Program-made: the position numbers and the translations under genes
Part shown: positions 25,634-37,881 of the stretch, piece by piece
Layout of the letters: each line of letters opens with the position of its first letter
Position numbering within the stretch: the first letter of the stretch is position 1
Notes under the pieces: model-generated
Told to the model about the DNA's origin: nothing
What the model saw: only the letters and a program-made list of their open reading frames with translations
The model's database searches: none
Source of the DNA: Ruegeria lacuscaerulensis ITI-1157
GTDB taxonomy: Bacteria; Pseudomonadota; Alphaproteobacteria; Rhodobacterales; Rhodobacteraceae
NCBI GenBank assembly: GCA_000161775.1
Contig: GG704596.1
Coordinates: 2,492,208 to 2,556,207 of the forward strand
Direction of reading: 5' to 3'
Length of the DNA stretch: 64,000 nt

Positions 25634-26281
25634 TCAGCCCAGCATGGACAGCAGGCGGGCGGCCTCGTCCGAGGGGCTGGCCAGCTTCGACCGGTCCTCA
25701 CCGGGGAAGAATCGCGCGCGCAGGGCTGTGGCCATCGGCCTGGGCTGCAACACATGAACCTTCGGCCCCGTGCGCACCGTTTCGGCGGCCCAGCTGCGCG
25801 CCATGGCGATCTGCGCGGCCTTGGTGGCGCCATAGGTGGCAAAGAACTTCTCGCCCGCGCGGGGGTCGTCAAAGAACACGGCCTGTCCAGCTTCACCCAG
25901 CAGGGGCGCGACATAGGGGATCAGCACCGAAGTTGCCGAGGCATTCACGTCCACGGATTTCTGCCAATCCTTGGGGTCGATGAAATTCGCGGGCGTCAGC
26001 GGTGCGGTGTGGATGGCCGTATGCAGCCACAGGTCCAGCTTGCCCCAGCGGTCATGGATACCGCGGCACAGCGTGGCCATGGCGTTGGGGTCGGCGATAT
26101 CCATCGGCGCCAGGGTGGCCGCGCCCCCTTTGGCCTTGATGCGGTCATCCAGGTCTTCCAGCCCGCCGGTGGTGCGGGCAACGGCGACGATGTGATACTC
26201 GGGCGCCAGCGCCTCGGCCAGAGCGGCGCCCAGGCCGCGTGACGCGCCGGTGACAAGTGCGATTTTGGTCTGATCGGTCAT
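25634..26281 (-). CDS. SDR family oxidoreductase
   Basis: A 215-residue short-chain dehydrogenase: TGASRGLGAALAEAL coenzyme turn and the catalytic pair in FATYGATKAAQ. The normally conserved NNAG is replaced by LHTAIHTAPL. The protein is short for the family, with a reduced C-terminus. Substrate unknown. Confidence 0.82.
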   Translation of the reverse strand: MTDQTKIALVTGASRGLGAALAEALAPEYHIVAVARTTGGLEDLDDRIKAKGGAATLAPMDIADPNAMATLCRGIHDRWGKLDLWLHTAIHTAPLTPANFIDPKDWQKSVDVNASATSVLIPYVAPLLGEAGQAVFFDDPRAGEKFFATYGATKAAQIAMARSWAAETVRTGPKVHVLQPRPMATALRARFFPGEDRSKLASPSDEAARLLSMLG

Positions 26282-26323
26282 GCGCGGGGTTTGAACCCAA
26301 GCGCGCAGCCCGTCAAGCCCGGA

Positions 26324-26572
26324 TCAGCTTCCGGGGATGGCGATGCGCTGGGTCCGGCCGCTTTGTCGCAGCATGATGCCGTCCTTGTCGATCGCCACGA
26401 TCGTGCCCGTACCAAAGCGGCTGCCTGTCTTGACCTCTTTCACCCGTCCTGACGATGAGCGCATCAGGGCGCGCATGTCGTTCTGCGGGCCAAAGACACC
26501 CAGGACGGTCGTACCATTCTTGCTGAGCGCGCCCTTCTGCGTGGCCGCGCTGTCGACTTTGGGATTTGCCAT
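26324..26572 (-). CDS. Small protein with GspC/PilP-like C-terminal motif
   Basis: An 82-residue protein starting at 26572. The C-terminal half (VKTGSRFGTGTIVAIDKDG, then IMLRQSGRTQRIAIP) resembles the repeated beta unit seen in PilP/GspC-type proteins, but there is no signal peptide in this start. Related roseobacter proteins are sometimes named pilus assembly proteins on this basis; no other pilus gene is nearby. Function unproven. Confidence 0.6.
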   Translation of the reverse strand: MANPKVDSAATQKGALSKNGTTVLGVFGPQNDMRALMRSSSGRVKEVKTGSRFGTGTIVAIDKDGIMLRQSGRTQRIAIPGS

Positions 26573-26709
26573 GTGAACTGGCCGGATTGGTGGCCCGGCC
26601 TCCGTGTGGTTGCGTGAGTGAGCAGCCGGCTGGCTAGCAGAGCCAAAGGGGAAGGAAAAGCCGGTGCAGCAGCTTTCGGCCATGTTTTGCCATGCCGCGT
26701 GCGTCCATG

Positions 26710-26731
26710 AAAAAGGGGCCCTGCGGCCCCT
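26710..26731 (-). terminator. Terminator after purF
   Basis: AGGGGCC / GGCCCCT 7-bp stem with loop GCAG on the minus strand, followed by TTTTT. It lies 25 bases after the purF stop. Confidence 0.8.
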
Positions 26732-26755
26732 GAAACAAGTCCCTGATTCCCGGTC

Positions 26756-28231
26756 TTATTCGGCCGCCGGTTGCATCTTGAACCCTTTTTCAATCATGTC
26801 CGCCGGCGTGACCGGGTATTCGCCCGAGAAACACGCATCGCAATATTGCGGGCAGTCCTTGTTGCGGCCCTGCGATTCGCCAACGGCCCGGTACAGCCCG
26901 TCCAGTGAGATGAACTTGAGGCTGTCGACTTCGAGATACTTGGTCATCTCGTCCTCGGTCATGGTGGCGGCCAGCAGCTTTTCGCGCTGCGGCGTGTCCA
27001 CGCCATAGAAACAGGGCCAGGCGGTGGGCGGCGAGGCGATGCGGAAATGCACCTCTTTCGCGCCGGCATCCAGGATCATCTCCTTGATCTTGCGGCTGGT
27101 CGTGCCGCGCACCACCGAGTCGTCCACCAGGATCACCCGCTTGCCCTTGATCAGGGCGCGGTTCACGTTCAGCTTCAGCCGCACGCCCATGTTTCGGATC
27201 TGCTCGGTGGGCTCGATGAAAGTGCGGCCCATGTATTGGTTGCGGATGATCCCCATCGCGTAGGGAATGCCCGATTCCAGCGAATATCCGATGGCCGCGG
27301 GCGTACCGCTGTCGGGCACCGGGCAGACCAGATCCGCCTCGACCGGGCTTTCCTTGGCCAGTTCGCGTCCGATGGCTTCGCGCGTTTCATAGACCGAGCG
27401 CCCGCCCAGAATCGAGTCGGGGCGTGAGAAATAGACGTGCTCGAAAATACAGAACTTGCTGGGTTGCCGGCGGAACGGGAAATGGCTTTCGACACCGGTT
27501 TCGGCATTGATCACCACCATCTCGCCGGGTTCGATCTCGCGCAGGAATTCGGCGCCGATGATGTCCAGCGCGCAGGTTTCCGAAGCAAGACACCAACCAT
27601 CGCCGATCTTGCCCAATACCAGCGGGCGCACGCCCAGCGGGTCGCGGACGCCGATCAGCTTGGTGCGGGTCATGGCGACCACCGAGAAGGCACCCTCGAC
27701 CCGGCGCAGCGCGTCCTCCATCCGTTCGGGGATGTTGCGCTGAAGCGAACGCGCCATCAGATGGATGATGCATTCGCTGTCAGACGAGCTTTGGAAGATC
27801 GAGCCGCGCTCGATCAATTCGCGCCGCAGAGCGTTGGCGTTGGTGATGTTGCCGTTATGGGCAATCGCCGCGCCGCCCATGGCGAACTCGCCGAAAAACG
27901 GTTGAACGTCGCGGATGGCGGTCTGGCCCTTGGAGCCGGCCGTGGAGTAGCGCACATGGCCGATGCCGATGGGGCCGGGAAGGCTCTCGATCACGTCGGA
28001 CGAGGTGAAATTGTCGCGCACATAGCCGAATCGGCGGGCGGAATTGAAGCCCAATTCTGGGTCGTGGGTGACGATCCCTCCGGCCTCTTGCCCGCGGTGC
28101 TGCAGGGCGTGCAGCCCCAACGCGATGAAACTTGCGGCATCCTGGACGCCGACGACACCGAAGATCCCGCATTCCTCGCGGAGTTTGTCGTCATCGAAAG
28201 GGTGGGCGGGGGGCATCTGCGGGCTTGGCAA
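26756..28231 (-). CDS. purF: Amidophosphoribosyltransferase
   Basis: First committed enzyme of purine synthesis: makes 5-phosphoribosylamine from PRPP and glutamine. 491 residues. C21 after a short propeptide is the N-terminal nucleophile (ECGIFGVVG). The PRPP loop VILVDDSVVRGTTS is at ~366-379. C261, C407, C464 and C467 match the four ligands of the [4Fe-4S]-type PurF known from Bacillus, so this is likely an iron-sulfur enzyme. A terminator follows. Confidence 0.96.
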   Translation of the reverse strand: MPSPQMPPAHPFDDDKLREECGIFGVVGVQDAASFIALGLHALQHRGQEAGGIVTHDPELGFNSARRFGYVRDNFTSSDVIESLPGPIGIGHVRYSTAGSKGQTAIRDVQPFFGEFAMGGAAIAHNGNITNANALRRELIERGSIFQSSSDSECIIHLMARSLQRNIPERMEDALRRVEGAFSVVAMTRTKLIGVRDPLGVRPLVLGKIGDGWCLASETCALDIIGAEFLREIEPGEMVVINAETGVESHFPFRRQPSKFCIFEHVYFSRPDSILGGRSVYETREAIGRELAKESPVEADLVCPVPDSGTPAAIGYSLESGIPYAMGIIRNQYMGRTFIEPTEQIRNMGVRLKLNVNRALIKGKRVILVDDSVVRGTTSRKIKEMILDAGAKEVHFRIASPPTAWPCFYGVDTPQREKLLAATMTEDEMTKYLEVDSLKFISLDGLYRAVGESQGRNKDCPQYCDACFSGEYPVTPADMIEKGFKMQPAAE

Positions 28232-28425
28232 GACTGACAGCTCCGATTCCGTGGCGGGTTGGCCCTCACATAATGCCTAAACCCGCGCGTGTCATCAAAG
28301 GATCACAAATCGTTTTGCCGCAGGCAGAGTTTCTGGTTTGATGCGGTGACGGATGCGAGAGCTTACTACGGATTGAACCCTCTGCGCTGGCAGATATCCC
28401 AGAACTTGACCGGAGGCCAAACGGA

Positions 28426-28647
28426 ATGTGGCAAGGACGCCCAGGCCAGAACAAGGAAGAGCACGTCAAACGACGGTGCCACCGGTGCCGCGGAATGGGG
28501 CGGGCGCCCTGTCAGATATGCAACGGCAAGGGAGAGGTTCCTAAGGGCCGCGATCACCTGGGCCGACTGCAATTCACCCGATGCAATGGGTGTTTTGGCG
28601 TGAAGACCTCGCGCTGTTCGGTCTGCGGCGGTGAGGGCTTCGCCTGA
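28426..28647 (+). CDS. Mini DnaJ-type zinc-finger-like protein
   Basis: A 73-residue protein made almost wholly of four CxxC units: CHRCRGMG (18-25), CQICNGKG (29-36), CNGCFGVK (53-60) and CSVCGGEG (64-71). This is the spacing of the cysteine-rich region of DnaJ, without J or substrate domains. The eight cysteines should bind two zinc ions. The ATG follows GGAGGCCAAACGGA. It is divergent from purF, and a terminator follows its stop. The role is unknown. Confidence 0.72.
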   Translation: MWQGRPGQNKEEHVKRRCHRCRGMGRAPCQICNGKGEVPKGRDHLGRLQFTRCNGCFGVKTSRCSVCGGEGFA

Positions 28648-28663
28648 CTTCGGAACAATGAAT

Positions 28664-28688
28664 AAGCCCGGCCAAGGCCGGGCTTTGT
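28664..28688. terminator. Terminator between zinc-finger protein and cvpA
   Basis: A 10-bp perfect inverted repeat AAGCCCGGCC / GGCCGGGCTT with a tight loop and T residues after it, between two convergent genes. Confidence 0.75.
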
Positions 28689-28702
28689 GGTGTCGGTCCG
28701 GG

Positions 28703-29268
28703 TTACTGGCCCTGGGAATCCGCGGTGCAGGTTGCCACCAGTTCCTCGTATTGCGTGGTGATCCATCCCAGAGCGGCCTCGGGGTTTTGCTCTTCGATCT
28801 TGTCGCTGAATTGCTCGAACACCTTGGCCGAGCGGCTTTCATCCACGATCGTGTAGGACTGGCCGGTCATCACGGTGTCATAGACAAAGAAAGCGATGGC
28901 CACCAGCAGATGCCGCGCGCGATGCCGAGAGAGCCCAGCGCCTGATCCAGGCCCCCCAACGCCGAGCGCTGTACCAGCGACGAAAACAACGGAGTAAAGA
29001 TGCTGACCACGATCAAGGCCACGGCGAACACGGCGGCGAAGCCGGTGATGACCGACAATTCGCAGCTGTCGCGCAGGAAGTCTCCGACTACCGGGATCTC
29101 CTTGACCAGCGGCACCGCGTGCGGCGCGAAGATGAAGGCCAGCACGGCGGCGGCGACCCATCCGGCGATGGCCATCACCTCGCGCATGAAGCCGCGCGAA
29201 TAGGCCAGGATGCCCGACAGAACGACGATCAGGGCAACGACCCCGTCAATGATTGTAAAACCTTCCAT
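28703..29268 (-). pseudogene. cvpA: CvpA family membrane protein, apparent one-base frameshift
   Basis: CvpA (colicin V production family) is a small inner-membrane protein. From 29268 the frame reads MEGFTIIDGVVALIVVLSG and on through further helices to LDQALGSLGIARGI, then breaks near 28909. The next frame continues naturally as LLVAIAFFVYDTVMTGQSY and ends at 28703 with TADSQGQ. The joined product would be about 188 residues. Restoring one G between 28906 and 28911 (CAGCAGATGCC to CAGCAGGATGCC) repairs the frame. It may be a sequencing error or a genuine lesion. Confidence 0.85.
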
Positions 29269-29309
29269 GGCCCTCGCCTGTTCGTTTTTCTGCCCCTCGG
29301 GGCGCGACC

Positions 29310-30674
<1,365 letters not shown>

Positions 30675-30804
30675 GCCGCCTTTGGTGCCCGAGGACGGCC
30701 GGTTCTTCAAGCCCTTGCGAAACGCAGTCCGGTCCGGCCGGCCGCGGCGTCAGGCCCGGAGGGGTATCCTTCGCGGCGGGTGCTGGCGCACCCGGCGTTC
30801 AGGC

Positions 30805-31586
30805 CTATTCCGCGGCGCGGGGTGGCGACATCGCAATGACGCTTGCGGCTGTCGGGTCGCTGTCGTCCGGCGGAGTTTGCAGTTGAGCCGAGAGTTCGGA
30901 CAACAGCTCGAACACTTCGTCGCGGAGGCGGGCCAGTTGCGCCTTGGCGATGGATTCCTCGATCTCGATGTCGCGGGTCCACTGGCACAGCTCGTGCTGG
31001 ATGGTCCGCGCGTCTTCGATCCGTTGCTGAAACAGTTCCACCTCTTCCTGTCGCTGTAGCAGGAACGCCCGCGCCCGCGCGACTTTGGCCGCGCCATAGG
31101 TCTCGGCCAGTTCGTGGCTGACCTGGCTCATCTGCGCGGCCATTTCCGAGATCCCGGGTTCCAGCGATTGCAGGTCGGGATGGTCGCGGAGGAAAGCCAT
31201 GCGTTCTTTGACCGCGTCGAATTCCGGGGCCAGTGCGAATACGCCGCTGCGGTCGGCCGCATGGGCGATCTGGTAGGCGTCGATTACGTCTTGCATGTGC
31301 AGCGAGATCGTCCGATGCGCGTTTTCCGACGCCATCATGCGCGCGCTGGAGGGCAGATAGAAGGCGAGCATCAGAACCAGAGCGGTCAGGTCGATCTGGA
31401 TGTAGATGCCGGCGTTCGGGATGTCCTGCCCGCCCAAACCAGCCTGCATCGTCAGCCAGGGTCCGACATTCACGGCGGCAAGCAGGGTGGCGGACACGGC
31501 AAACAGGGCGGCGCGCAGATCAGGAGAAACGTCAGTCGCGGGAATACGTTCTGGAAATGAATTGAAATCGAATGGAGGGCGGCCAT
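30805..31586 (-). pseudogene. Membrane/coiled-coil protein, apparent one-base frameshift near N-terminus
   Basis: Conserved roseobacter protein beside radA, sometimes named DNA repair protein with no proof known to me. An ATG at 31586 behind AAAAGGAG opens MAALHSISIHFQNVFPRLTF and then LLICA, after which the reading must shift at ~31508 to continue as ALFAVSATLLAAVNVG (frame ending at 30805). The expected sequence is restored by one extra G in GCGC(G)GCCGCC. Two membrane segments lie in the first ~70 residues, followed by a long helical region (LLQRQEEVELFQQRIEDART). A shorter intact reading would start at a GTG at 31497 (230 aa). Confidence 0.65.
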
Positions 31587-31735
31587 GACAGACCCACTCC
31601 TTTTGAGACCGGCAAATCCGGGCCTGTGCGGAGTATCCATCAAACGCGCAAGACGGTCCGCGTCAAACCCTGAAACAAAAATGACTTGGCTGCTCGAATA
31701 CTGGCCATCATAGCCAGAAATGCGTTTTCAATCAA

Positions 31736-32188
31736 TCAGGTCCGGAGGTTTCGTGAACCAAGTTTCACTTCGGTAGCGTATCCCAGTGCGATCGACGCAA
31801 GAATGCAGCCCGTGAACAGGTACAACCCCCATGCGGTCTCGATCGTCGCGTAGGAGATGCCCTTGGCCAAGGTGATGTAGAGCGCGATGAGGAAGATATC
31901 GGCCATGGCCAGCTTGCCCATGATGTTCAGCGCGGGTTGGACACGCGGGTCCAGCAGGTCCCATTGGACAAGCGCGGTGCCGATGGTTTTTATGTACGGG
32001 GCGAACAGGGCAAAGACGGTGACGACCAGCGCGAGGAAGATGTCGGATTTCCACAGGGATTGGAGGCCGGTGATGACGCTGATCTCGCTGAGGCCGAAGA
32101 TCGGCAGCAGGCCTGCGCGCATCAGCGGGGCGAACCACGCGATGGGGTAGAGGATCAGCAGCGAGAGGGTGGCGAGGCGGAGGGTCAT
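31736..32188 (-). CDS. PqiA-like membrane protein
   Basis: A 150-residue protein with four hydrophobic segments, matching one half of paraquat-inducible protein A (LWKSDIFLALVVTVFALFAP and MGKLAMADIFLIALYITL are typical). PqiA-type proteins belong to MCE lipid-transport systems, which suits the mlaE/mlaF neighbours. No cysteine-rich zinc ribbon is present in this half-length form. Lies directly after the low-GC membrane gene. Confidence 0.8.
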   Translation of the reverse strand: MTLRLATLSLLILYPIAWFAPLMRAGLLPIFGLSEISVITGLQSLWKSDIFLALVVTVFALFAPYIKTIGTALVQWDLLDPRVQPALNIMGKLAMADIFLIALYITLAKGISYATIETAWGLYLFTGCILASIALGYATEVKLGSRNLRT

Positions 32189-32190
32189 GA

Positions 32191-32589
32191 CTACCGCGCT
32201 GTCTCAAACTCAAGGCTCACCCATCCCACTAGCGTCGCCATGGCTAGGAAAACAAGAGCTATCGCGATATTGCCTTTCCTCTTCTTTTGGAAGCGCAAGA
32301 GCACCTCTTTATGCAATAACCAAGCCGAAATAGCGACTCCGACTAAGGCGGGCGCGCTAACAAGGAAGATGGAGTTTTTGCCAGCAAATGCAACGATGTT
32401 TGAAATGATTGTTCCCGGGATAATACCGTACACCAAGCATCTTAACAGTGGTTTTAGGACCGAAAATGAACGGGCAATCGAGAAGATCAAGCCGTGTTCA
32501 GAGAATAAAACAAAAAACCAAACCAGTAGTACAGAATTGAAGTAGACGCCGGGCAGCGACAGTAAAAACAACTGTGAAGGGCTTATCAC
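32191..32589 (-). CDS. Unknown low-GC four-helix membrane protein
   Basis: A 132-residue hydrophobic protein with segments around 5-30, 45-70, 75-93 and 108-126 and a basic stretch RFQKKRKGN before the last helix. I recognise no family. Hand count over 32221-32520 gives about 46% GC, well below the surrounding genes (clearly over 55%), so base composition suggests foreign or recent origin. It overlaps the mlaF stop by four bases and its stop abuts the pqiA-like start, so it is embedded in the transcription unit. Confidence 0.7.
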   Translation of the reverse strand: MISPSQLFLLSLPGVYFNSVLLVWFFVLFSEHGLIFSIARSFSVLKPLLRCLVYGIIPGTIISNIVAFAGKNSIFLVSAPALVGVAISAWLLHKEVLLRFQKKRKGNIAIALVFLAMATLVGWVSLEFETAR

Positions 32590-33332
32590 CGCACCGCCTC
32601 AATCGGCCCTTCCGCACTGCCGCTGATGAACTGCTCGACATAAGGATCACCCGAGGAATCCAGTTGGCTGACCGGACCGGTCCACTGGATTACCCCGTCA
32701 TGTAGCATCGCCACGTTGTCGGCAATCGCGCGCACGGAGCTCATGTCGTGGGTGATGGTCATCGCGGTGGCGCCCATCTCGGTCACGATTTCGCGGATCA
32801 GGTCGTTGATGACGCCCGACATGATCGGGTCCAGACCCGTGGTGGGTTCGTCGAAAAAGATGATCTCGGGGTCGGCGGCGATGGCGCGGGCCAGACCCAC
32901 GCGTTTCTGCATGCCGCCCGACAACTCCGAGGGGTACAGATCGGCCACATTGGCGCGCAGGCCGACGCGGCGCAGCTTGTCTATGGCGATCTCTCGTGCG
33001 TAATCCGCCGGTCGCTTCAACGGGCCGCGCAGCAATCGGAATGCTACGTTTTGCCAGATGGGCAACGAGTCGAACAGCGCGCCGCCTTGGAACAACATGC
33101 CAAACTTGGCCAGAAAGGCATCACGGTTGCCGGTTGCGGCATCCTGGCCATCGACATAGATCTTGCCGCTGTCAGGTTTGATCAGTCCCAGGACACATTT
33201 CAGCGCCACCGATTTTCCGGTGCCCGAGCCGCCGATGATGACCATCGAGGTGCCCTTGGGGATCTCGAGGTTCACGCCCCGCAGGACATGGTTGTCGCCA
33301 AAGGCCTTGTGTACGTTCTCCATCCGAATCAT
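32586..33332 (-). CDS. mlaF: MlaF-type ABC transporter ATP-binding protein
   Basis: ATPase of the Mla phospholipid transport system, 248 residues. Walker A GGSGTGKSV, signature SGGMQKR, and Walker B IIFFDEPTTGLDP are present; the Q-loop region GMLFQGGALFDSL is characteristic of Mla/Ttg2A. Overlaps mlaE by four bases. An MCE-domain mlaD gene is not found adjacent. Confidence 0.92.
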   Translation of the reverse strand: MIRMENVHKAFGDNHVLRGVNLEIPKGTSMVIIGGSGTGKSVALKCVLGLIKPDSGKIYVDGQDAATGNRDAFLAKFGMLFQGGALFDSLPIWQNVAFRLLRGPLKRPADYAREIAIDKLRRVGLRANVADLYPSELSGGMQKRVGLARAIAADPEIIFFDEPTTGLDPIMSGVINDLIREIVTEMGATAMTITHDMSSVRAIADNVAMLHDGVIQWTGPVSQLDSSGDPYVEQFISGSAEGPIEAVR

Positions 33333-34111
33333 AGCGAGAAGAACACCCCCGTCAGAACGAAGTTTGCGGCCAGGATCAGCACCGCGGCGGCCTCGACCGA
33401 GCTTTTGGTGGCGCGGCCTACGCCTTGTGCGCCGCGTCCCGAATTCATGCCGAAGTAGCAGCCCATGATGGCTGCGATCATGCCAAAGGCTGCACCCTTG
33501 ACCAGTGACGAAAGGATGTCGAGCGGTTCAAGAAAATCGACCGTATTCTTGAGATAGGCCGCCGGGTTGAAGCCAAGGTTCTGTGTTGCGACGGCATATC
33601 CACCCGCGATGCCGATGATGTCGCCCACCGCGACCAGCGCGGGCACCGTGATCAGCGCCGCAAGAACGCGCGGAGCGGTCAGGTATTTCATCGGGTGCGT
33701 CGACAGGGTGACCAGCGCGTCGATCTGCTCGGTCACTTTCATGGTGGCGATCTCGGCCGCGATCGAAGAGGTGACGCGGGCCGCGATCATCAGGCCGACC
33801 ATCACGGGGCCAAGCTCGCGCACCATGCCGATGGCCACGATCTGCGGCACCACGGCCTCGGCGTTGAAACGTGCGCCCCCGGCGTAGATCTGCAGCGCCA
33901 GGGCACCGCCGGTGAAAATGGTCGTCAGGCCAACGACCGGCAGCGATAGCCAGCCGATGTTGAGCAGAGCCATGCCCAGCTCACGCGGGTAGAACGGCGG
34001 TCGAAAGATGTGTGACAGAGCATCCAATGCAAACAGCGTTACGCGGCCGAACGCCGCCAGCAGGTTCAGGACCGCGCGGCCCAGTTCAGCAAGCATGGCA
34101 AGAGGGTTCAT
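33329..34111 (-). CDS. mlaE: MlaE-type ABC permease
   Basis: Inner-membrane permease of the Mla system, 260 residues with about five membrane segments; the family signature is around [26 protein letters not shown]. Start at 34111 ([14 protein letters not shown]) is preferred over the long upstream frame, which runs through alr in another phase. Overlaps alr by four bases, so alr, mlaE and mlaF are coupled. Confidence 0.92.
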   Translation of the reverse strand: MNPLAMLAELGRAVLNLLAAFGRVTLFALDALSHIFRPPFYPRELGMALLNIGWLSLPVVGLTTIFTGGALALQIYAGGARFNAEAVVPQIVAIGMVRELGPVMVGLMIAARVTSSIAAEIATMKVTEQIDALVTLSTHPMKYLTAPRVLAALITVPALVAVGDIIGIAGGYAVATQNLGFNPAAYLKNTVDFLEPLDILSSLVKGAAFGMIAAIMGCYFGMNSGRGAQGVGRATKSSVEAAAVLILAANFVLTGVFFSL

Positions 34112-35142
34112 TCCACGTAGCCCCGCGAATAGCGACTGCCCAGCGAGGTCAGGATCTCGTACCCGATGGTGCCGGCGGCTTCGGCCAGGTCGTCCACCGT
34201 TTGGTGGCCGTTGAGAATGCGCAGACGCTCGGGCGTGTGCGGCAGGTCGGTCACGTCGATGGTGATCAGATCCATCGAGATGCGGCCCACGACCGGGCAG
34301 GGAAGGTTGCCGGCGAAGGCGTCGATCCCGCCGCCGATGGCCCGGTGCAGACCGTCGGCATAGCCAGCGGCCACGGTGGCGATGCGCGACGGGCGGCGGG
34401 CCTTCCAGGTATTGCCATAGCCAACGGATTCGCCGACGGCCAGATCGCGCACCTGGATCACTGGCAGGTCGACGGTGACGACCGGCTTGGCCGCGGTGAA
34501 GGGCAGGCCGCCATACAGGCCGATTCCCGGGCGGCATAGGTCGAAATGGTATTCGGGCCCCAGCAACATGCCGCCGGTGGCGGCCAGCGACCGGGGGGCC
34601 GAGACGCCCTCGGTCATGCCCCGAAACGCCTCGAGCTGCTGGCGGTTCATCGGGTGGTCGGGTTCGTCGGCGCAGGCCAGGTGCGACATGACCAGCACCG
34701 GGTTCAGCGCCTCGGCCCGGTTGCGCAGGGCGGACCAGTCGGCGGGCTCCAGCCCCAGGCGGTTCATGCCCGTGTCCAGTTGCAGGCCGAACGGATGCAC
34801 CGGCAGCGCCTGGATGTGGCGCTGGAATTGTTCGGGCGAGTTGAGCAGCGGCACCAGGTCGTGATCGCGCAGCAGATCCGCGTCGCCTTCCATGTGACCG
34901 GAGAACACGAAGATCAGAGGACCGGGGCCGATCGCCCGGCGCACGGCGGCGCCTTCCTCGGTGACGGCAACGAAGAACTTGCGGACGCCTTCCTCGGCCA
35001 GCGCGCTGGCGACGGGGCCCGCGCCCAGACCATAGGCGTCGGCCTTGACCACGGCGCCGGTCTCGACGTCGGTTTTGGCGTCCAGCGCCCGCCAGTTGTT
35101 GACCAGCGCATGGAGGTTGATCGTCAAACGTGCAGTACTCAT
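34108..35142 (-). CDS. alr: Alanine racemase
   Basis: PLP-dependent racemase supplying D-alanine for peptidoglycan, 344 residues. PLP lysine K33 in [10 protein letters not shown] and the catalytic tyrosine in AGYADG are present. A little shorter than the ~360-residue norm but with all motifs. First gene of the alr-mlaE-mlaF unit. Confidence 0.94.
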   Translation of the reverse strand: MSTARLTINLHALVNNWRALDAKTDVETGAVVKADAYGLGAGPVASALAEEGVRKFFVAVTEEGAAVRRAIGPGPLIFVFSGHMEGDADLLRDHDLVPLLNSPEQFQRHIQALPVHPFGLQLDTGMNRLGLEPADWSALRNRAEALNPVLVMSHLACADEPDHPMNRQQLEAFRGMTEGVSAPRSLAATGGMLLGPEYHFDLCRPGIGLYGGLPFTAAKPVVTVDLPVIQVRDLAVGESVGYGNTWKARRPSRIATVAAGYADGLHRAIGGGIDAFAGNLPCPVVGRISMDLITIDVTDLPHTPERLRILNGHQTVDDLAEAAGTIGYEILTSLGSRYSRGYVE

Positions 35143-35366
35143 GACCCGTTCATGACATTGCGCGGCACGAGGTCAAGGGGGAATGCACCGTAAATGTGCG
35201 GAATCTCGGTGAATTGAGCGACTTGCGGCCGGGAGGGGCCGGTTCGGATGAGGCTTTCGGCACGACCCGACAGCGCCGGCATTGTCCGCATATGCCGGCC
35301 AATACCGGCCACTGCTTGGGATCGTTCACAAAGCCCGGCGCGACCGGCGGGAAGAGCGAAGCGTGC

Positions 35367-36857
<1,491 letters not shown>

Positions 36858-36933
36858 TGCTGCTCTCGATGTCCCCATGGGACGAAGCTCATAGCTTGGC
36901 CCGCTGAGTCGGGGCAAATTGTATGTTTTTGGG

Positions 36934-36950
36934 GATATGCTGTGCATATC
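36934..36950. repeat. 7-bp inverted repeat upstream of dnaB
   Basis: GATATGC and GCATATC flank TGT, 77-93 bases before the dnaB start on the minus strand, inside an AT-richer patch of the pyrE-dnaB spacer. It could be an operator; no protein can be named. Confidence 0.3.
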
Positions 36951-37057
36951 TTGCCTGCCCAGCATCTTGCCGCAGTGACAGGCCTTGCGTCAACATGTTG
37001 TAGGCAGGTCGCGCGGTGGCGACGGGCCTTTCCCGGCCACCCTCATGTTTTCCTGCG

Positions 37058-37735
37058 TCAGACCTTGTTGGCCTCCTGCCAGCCGCGGGGGTCGTTCAGG
37101 AAGGCCTCGACACCGTCCAGCGTTTCTGCGTCAAACGTGCCCTGCGCCTTGGCCTCGGCCAGAACGTCCCACCATGTGCACAGGTGGTGCAACTGCACGC
37201 CATGATCGCCCAGCGTCTTTTCGGTTTCGGGGAAGATGCCATAGTAGAAGATCACCGCCGTATGTCCGCAGGTGGCGCCCGTTTCGCGGATCGCGTCTAC
37301 GAAGGACAGTTTCGAGCCGCCATCGGTGGTCAGGTCCTCGACCAGCAGCACGCGCTGGCCTTCGGTCATGGCGCCTTCGATCCGGGCGTTGCGGCCATAG
37401 CCCTTGGGCTTCTTGCGCACATAGGTCATCGGCAGGGCCATGCGCTCGGCCACCATCGCGGCGAAGGGAATGCCCGCAGTTTCACCGCCGGCGATGTTGT
37501 CGAAGGCTTCGAAGCCGGCATTCCGCATGACGGTGACCGTCAGGAAATCCATCAGGGTCGACCGGATGCGCGGGTACGAGATCAGCTTGCGGCAGTCGAT
37601 ATAGGTGGGGCTGGGCAGGCCACTGGCCAGCGTGAACGGCTCGCGCGCGTTGAAATGCACCGCCTCGATCTCCAGCAGCATCCGCGCGGTCAGGCGGGCG
37701 ATTTCCGTGCTGTCGGGAAAGGAACTGGGGATCAT
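37058..37735 (-). CDS. pyrE: Orotate phosphoribosyltransferase
   Basis: Pyrimidine synthesis enzyme converting orotate and PRPP to OMP, 225 residues. The PRPP-binding loop [13 protein letters not shown] and the [15 protein letters not shown] segment are visible. Start at 37735 has GAGG upstream. Transcribed toward dnaB. Confidence 0.94.
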   Translation of the reverse strand: MIPSSFPDSTEIARLTARMLLEIEAVHFNAREPFTLASGLPSPTYIDCRKLISYPRIRSTLMDFLTVTVMRNAGFEAFDNIAGGETAGIPFAAMVAERMALPMTYVRKKPKGYGRNARIEGAMTEGQRVLLVEDLTTDGGSKLSFVDAIRETGATCGHTAVIFYYGIFPETEKTLGDHGVQLHHLCTWWDVLAEAKAQGTFDAETLDGVEAFLNDPRGWQEANKV

Positions 37736-37811
37736 GGCGGGACCTCGGTACTGAAATGACGTTGCGGGCTGATAGCCTGCCGACCGGCCCGATGTCGAGA
37801 GGGGTTGGCCC

Positions 37812-37844
37812 AAAAGAAAAGCGGACCTCGCAAGAGGTCCGCTT
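37812..37844 (-). terminator. Terminator after amt
   Basis: On the minus strand, AAGCGGACCTC / GAGGTCCGCTT form a perfect 11-bp stem with loop TTGC, followed by TTCTTTT. It ends the ammonium transporter transcript before pyrE. Confidence 0.88.
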
Positions 37845-37881
37845 GATGCCCGGATGGGCAGTCGAGACAGCCAAGGTGGGC

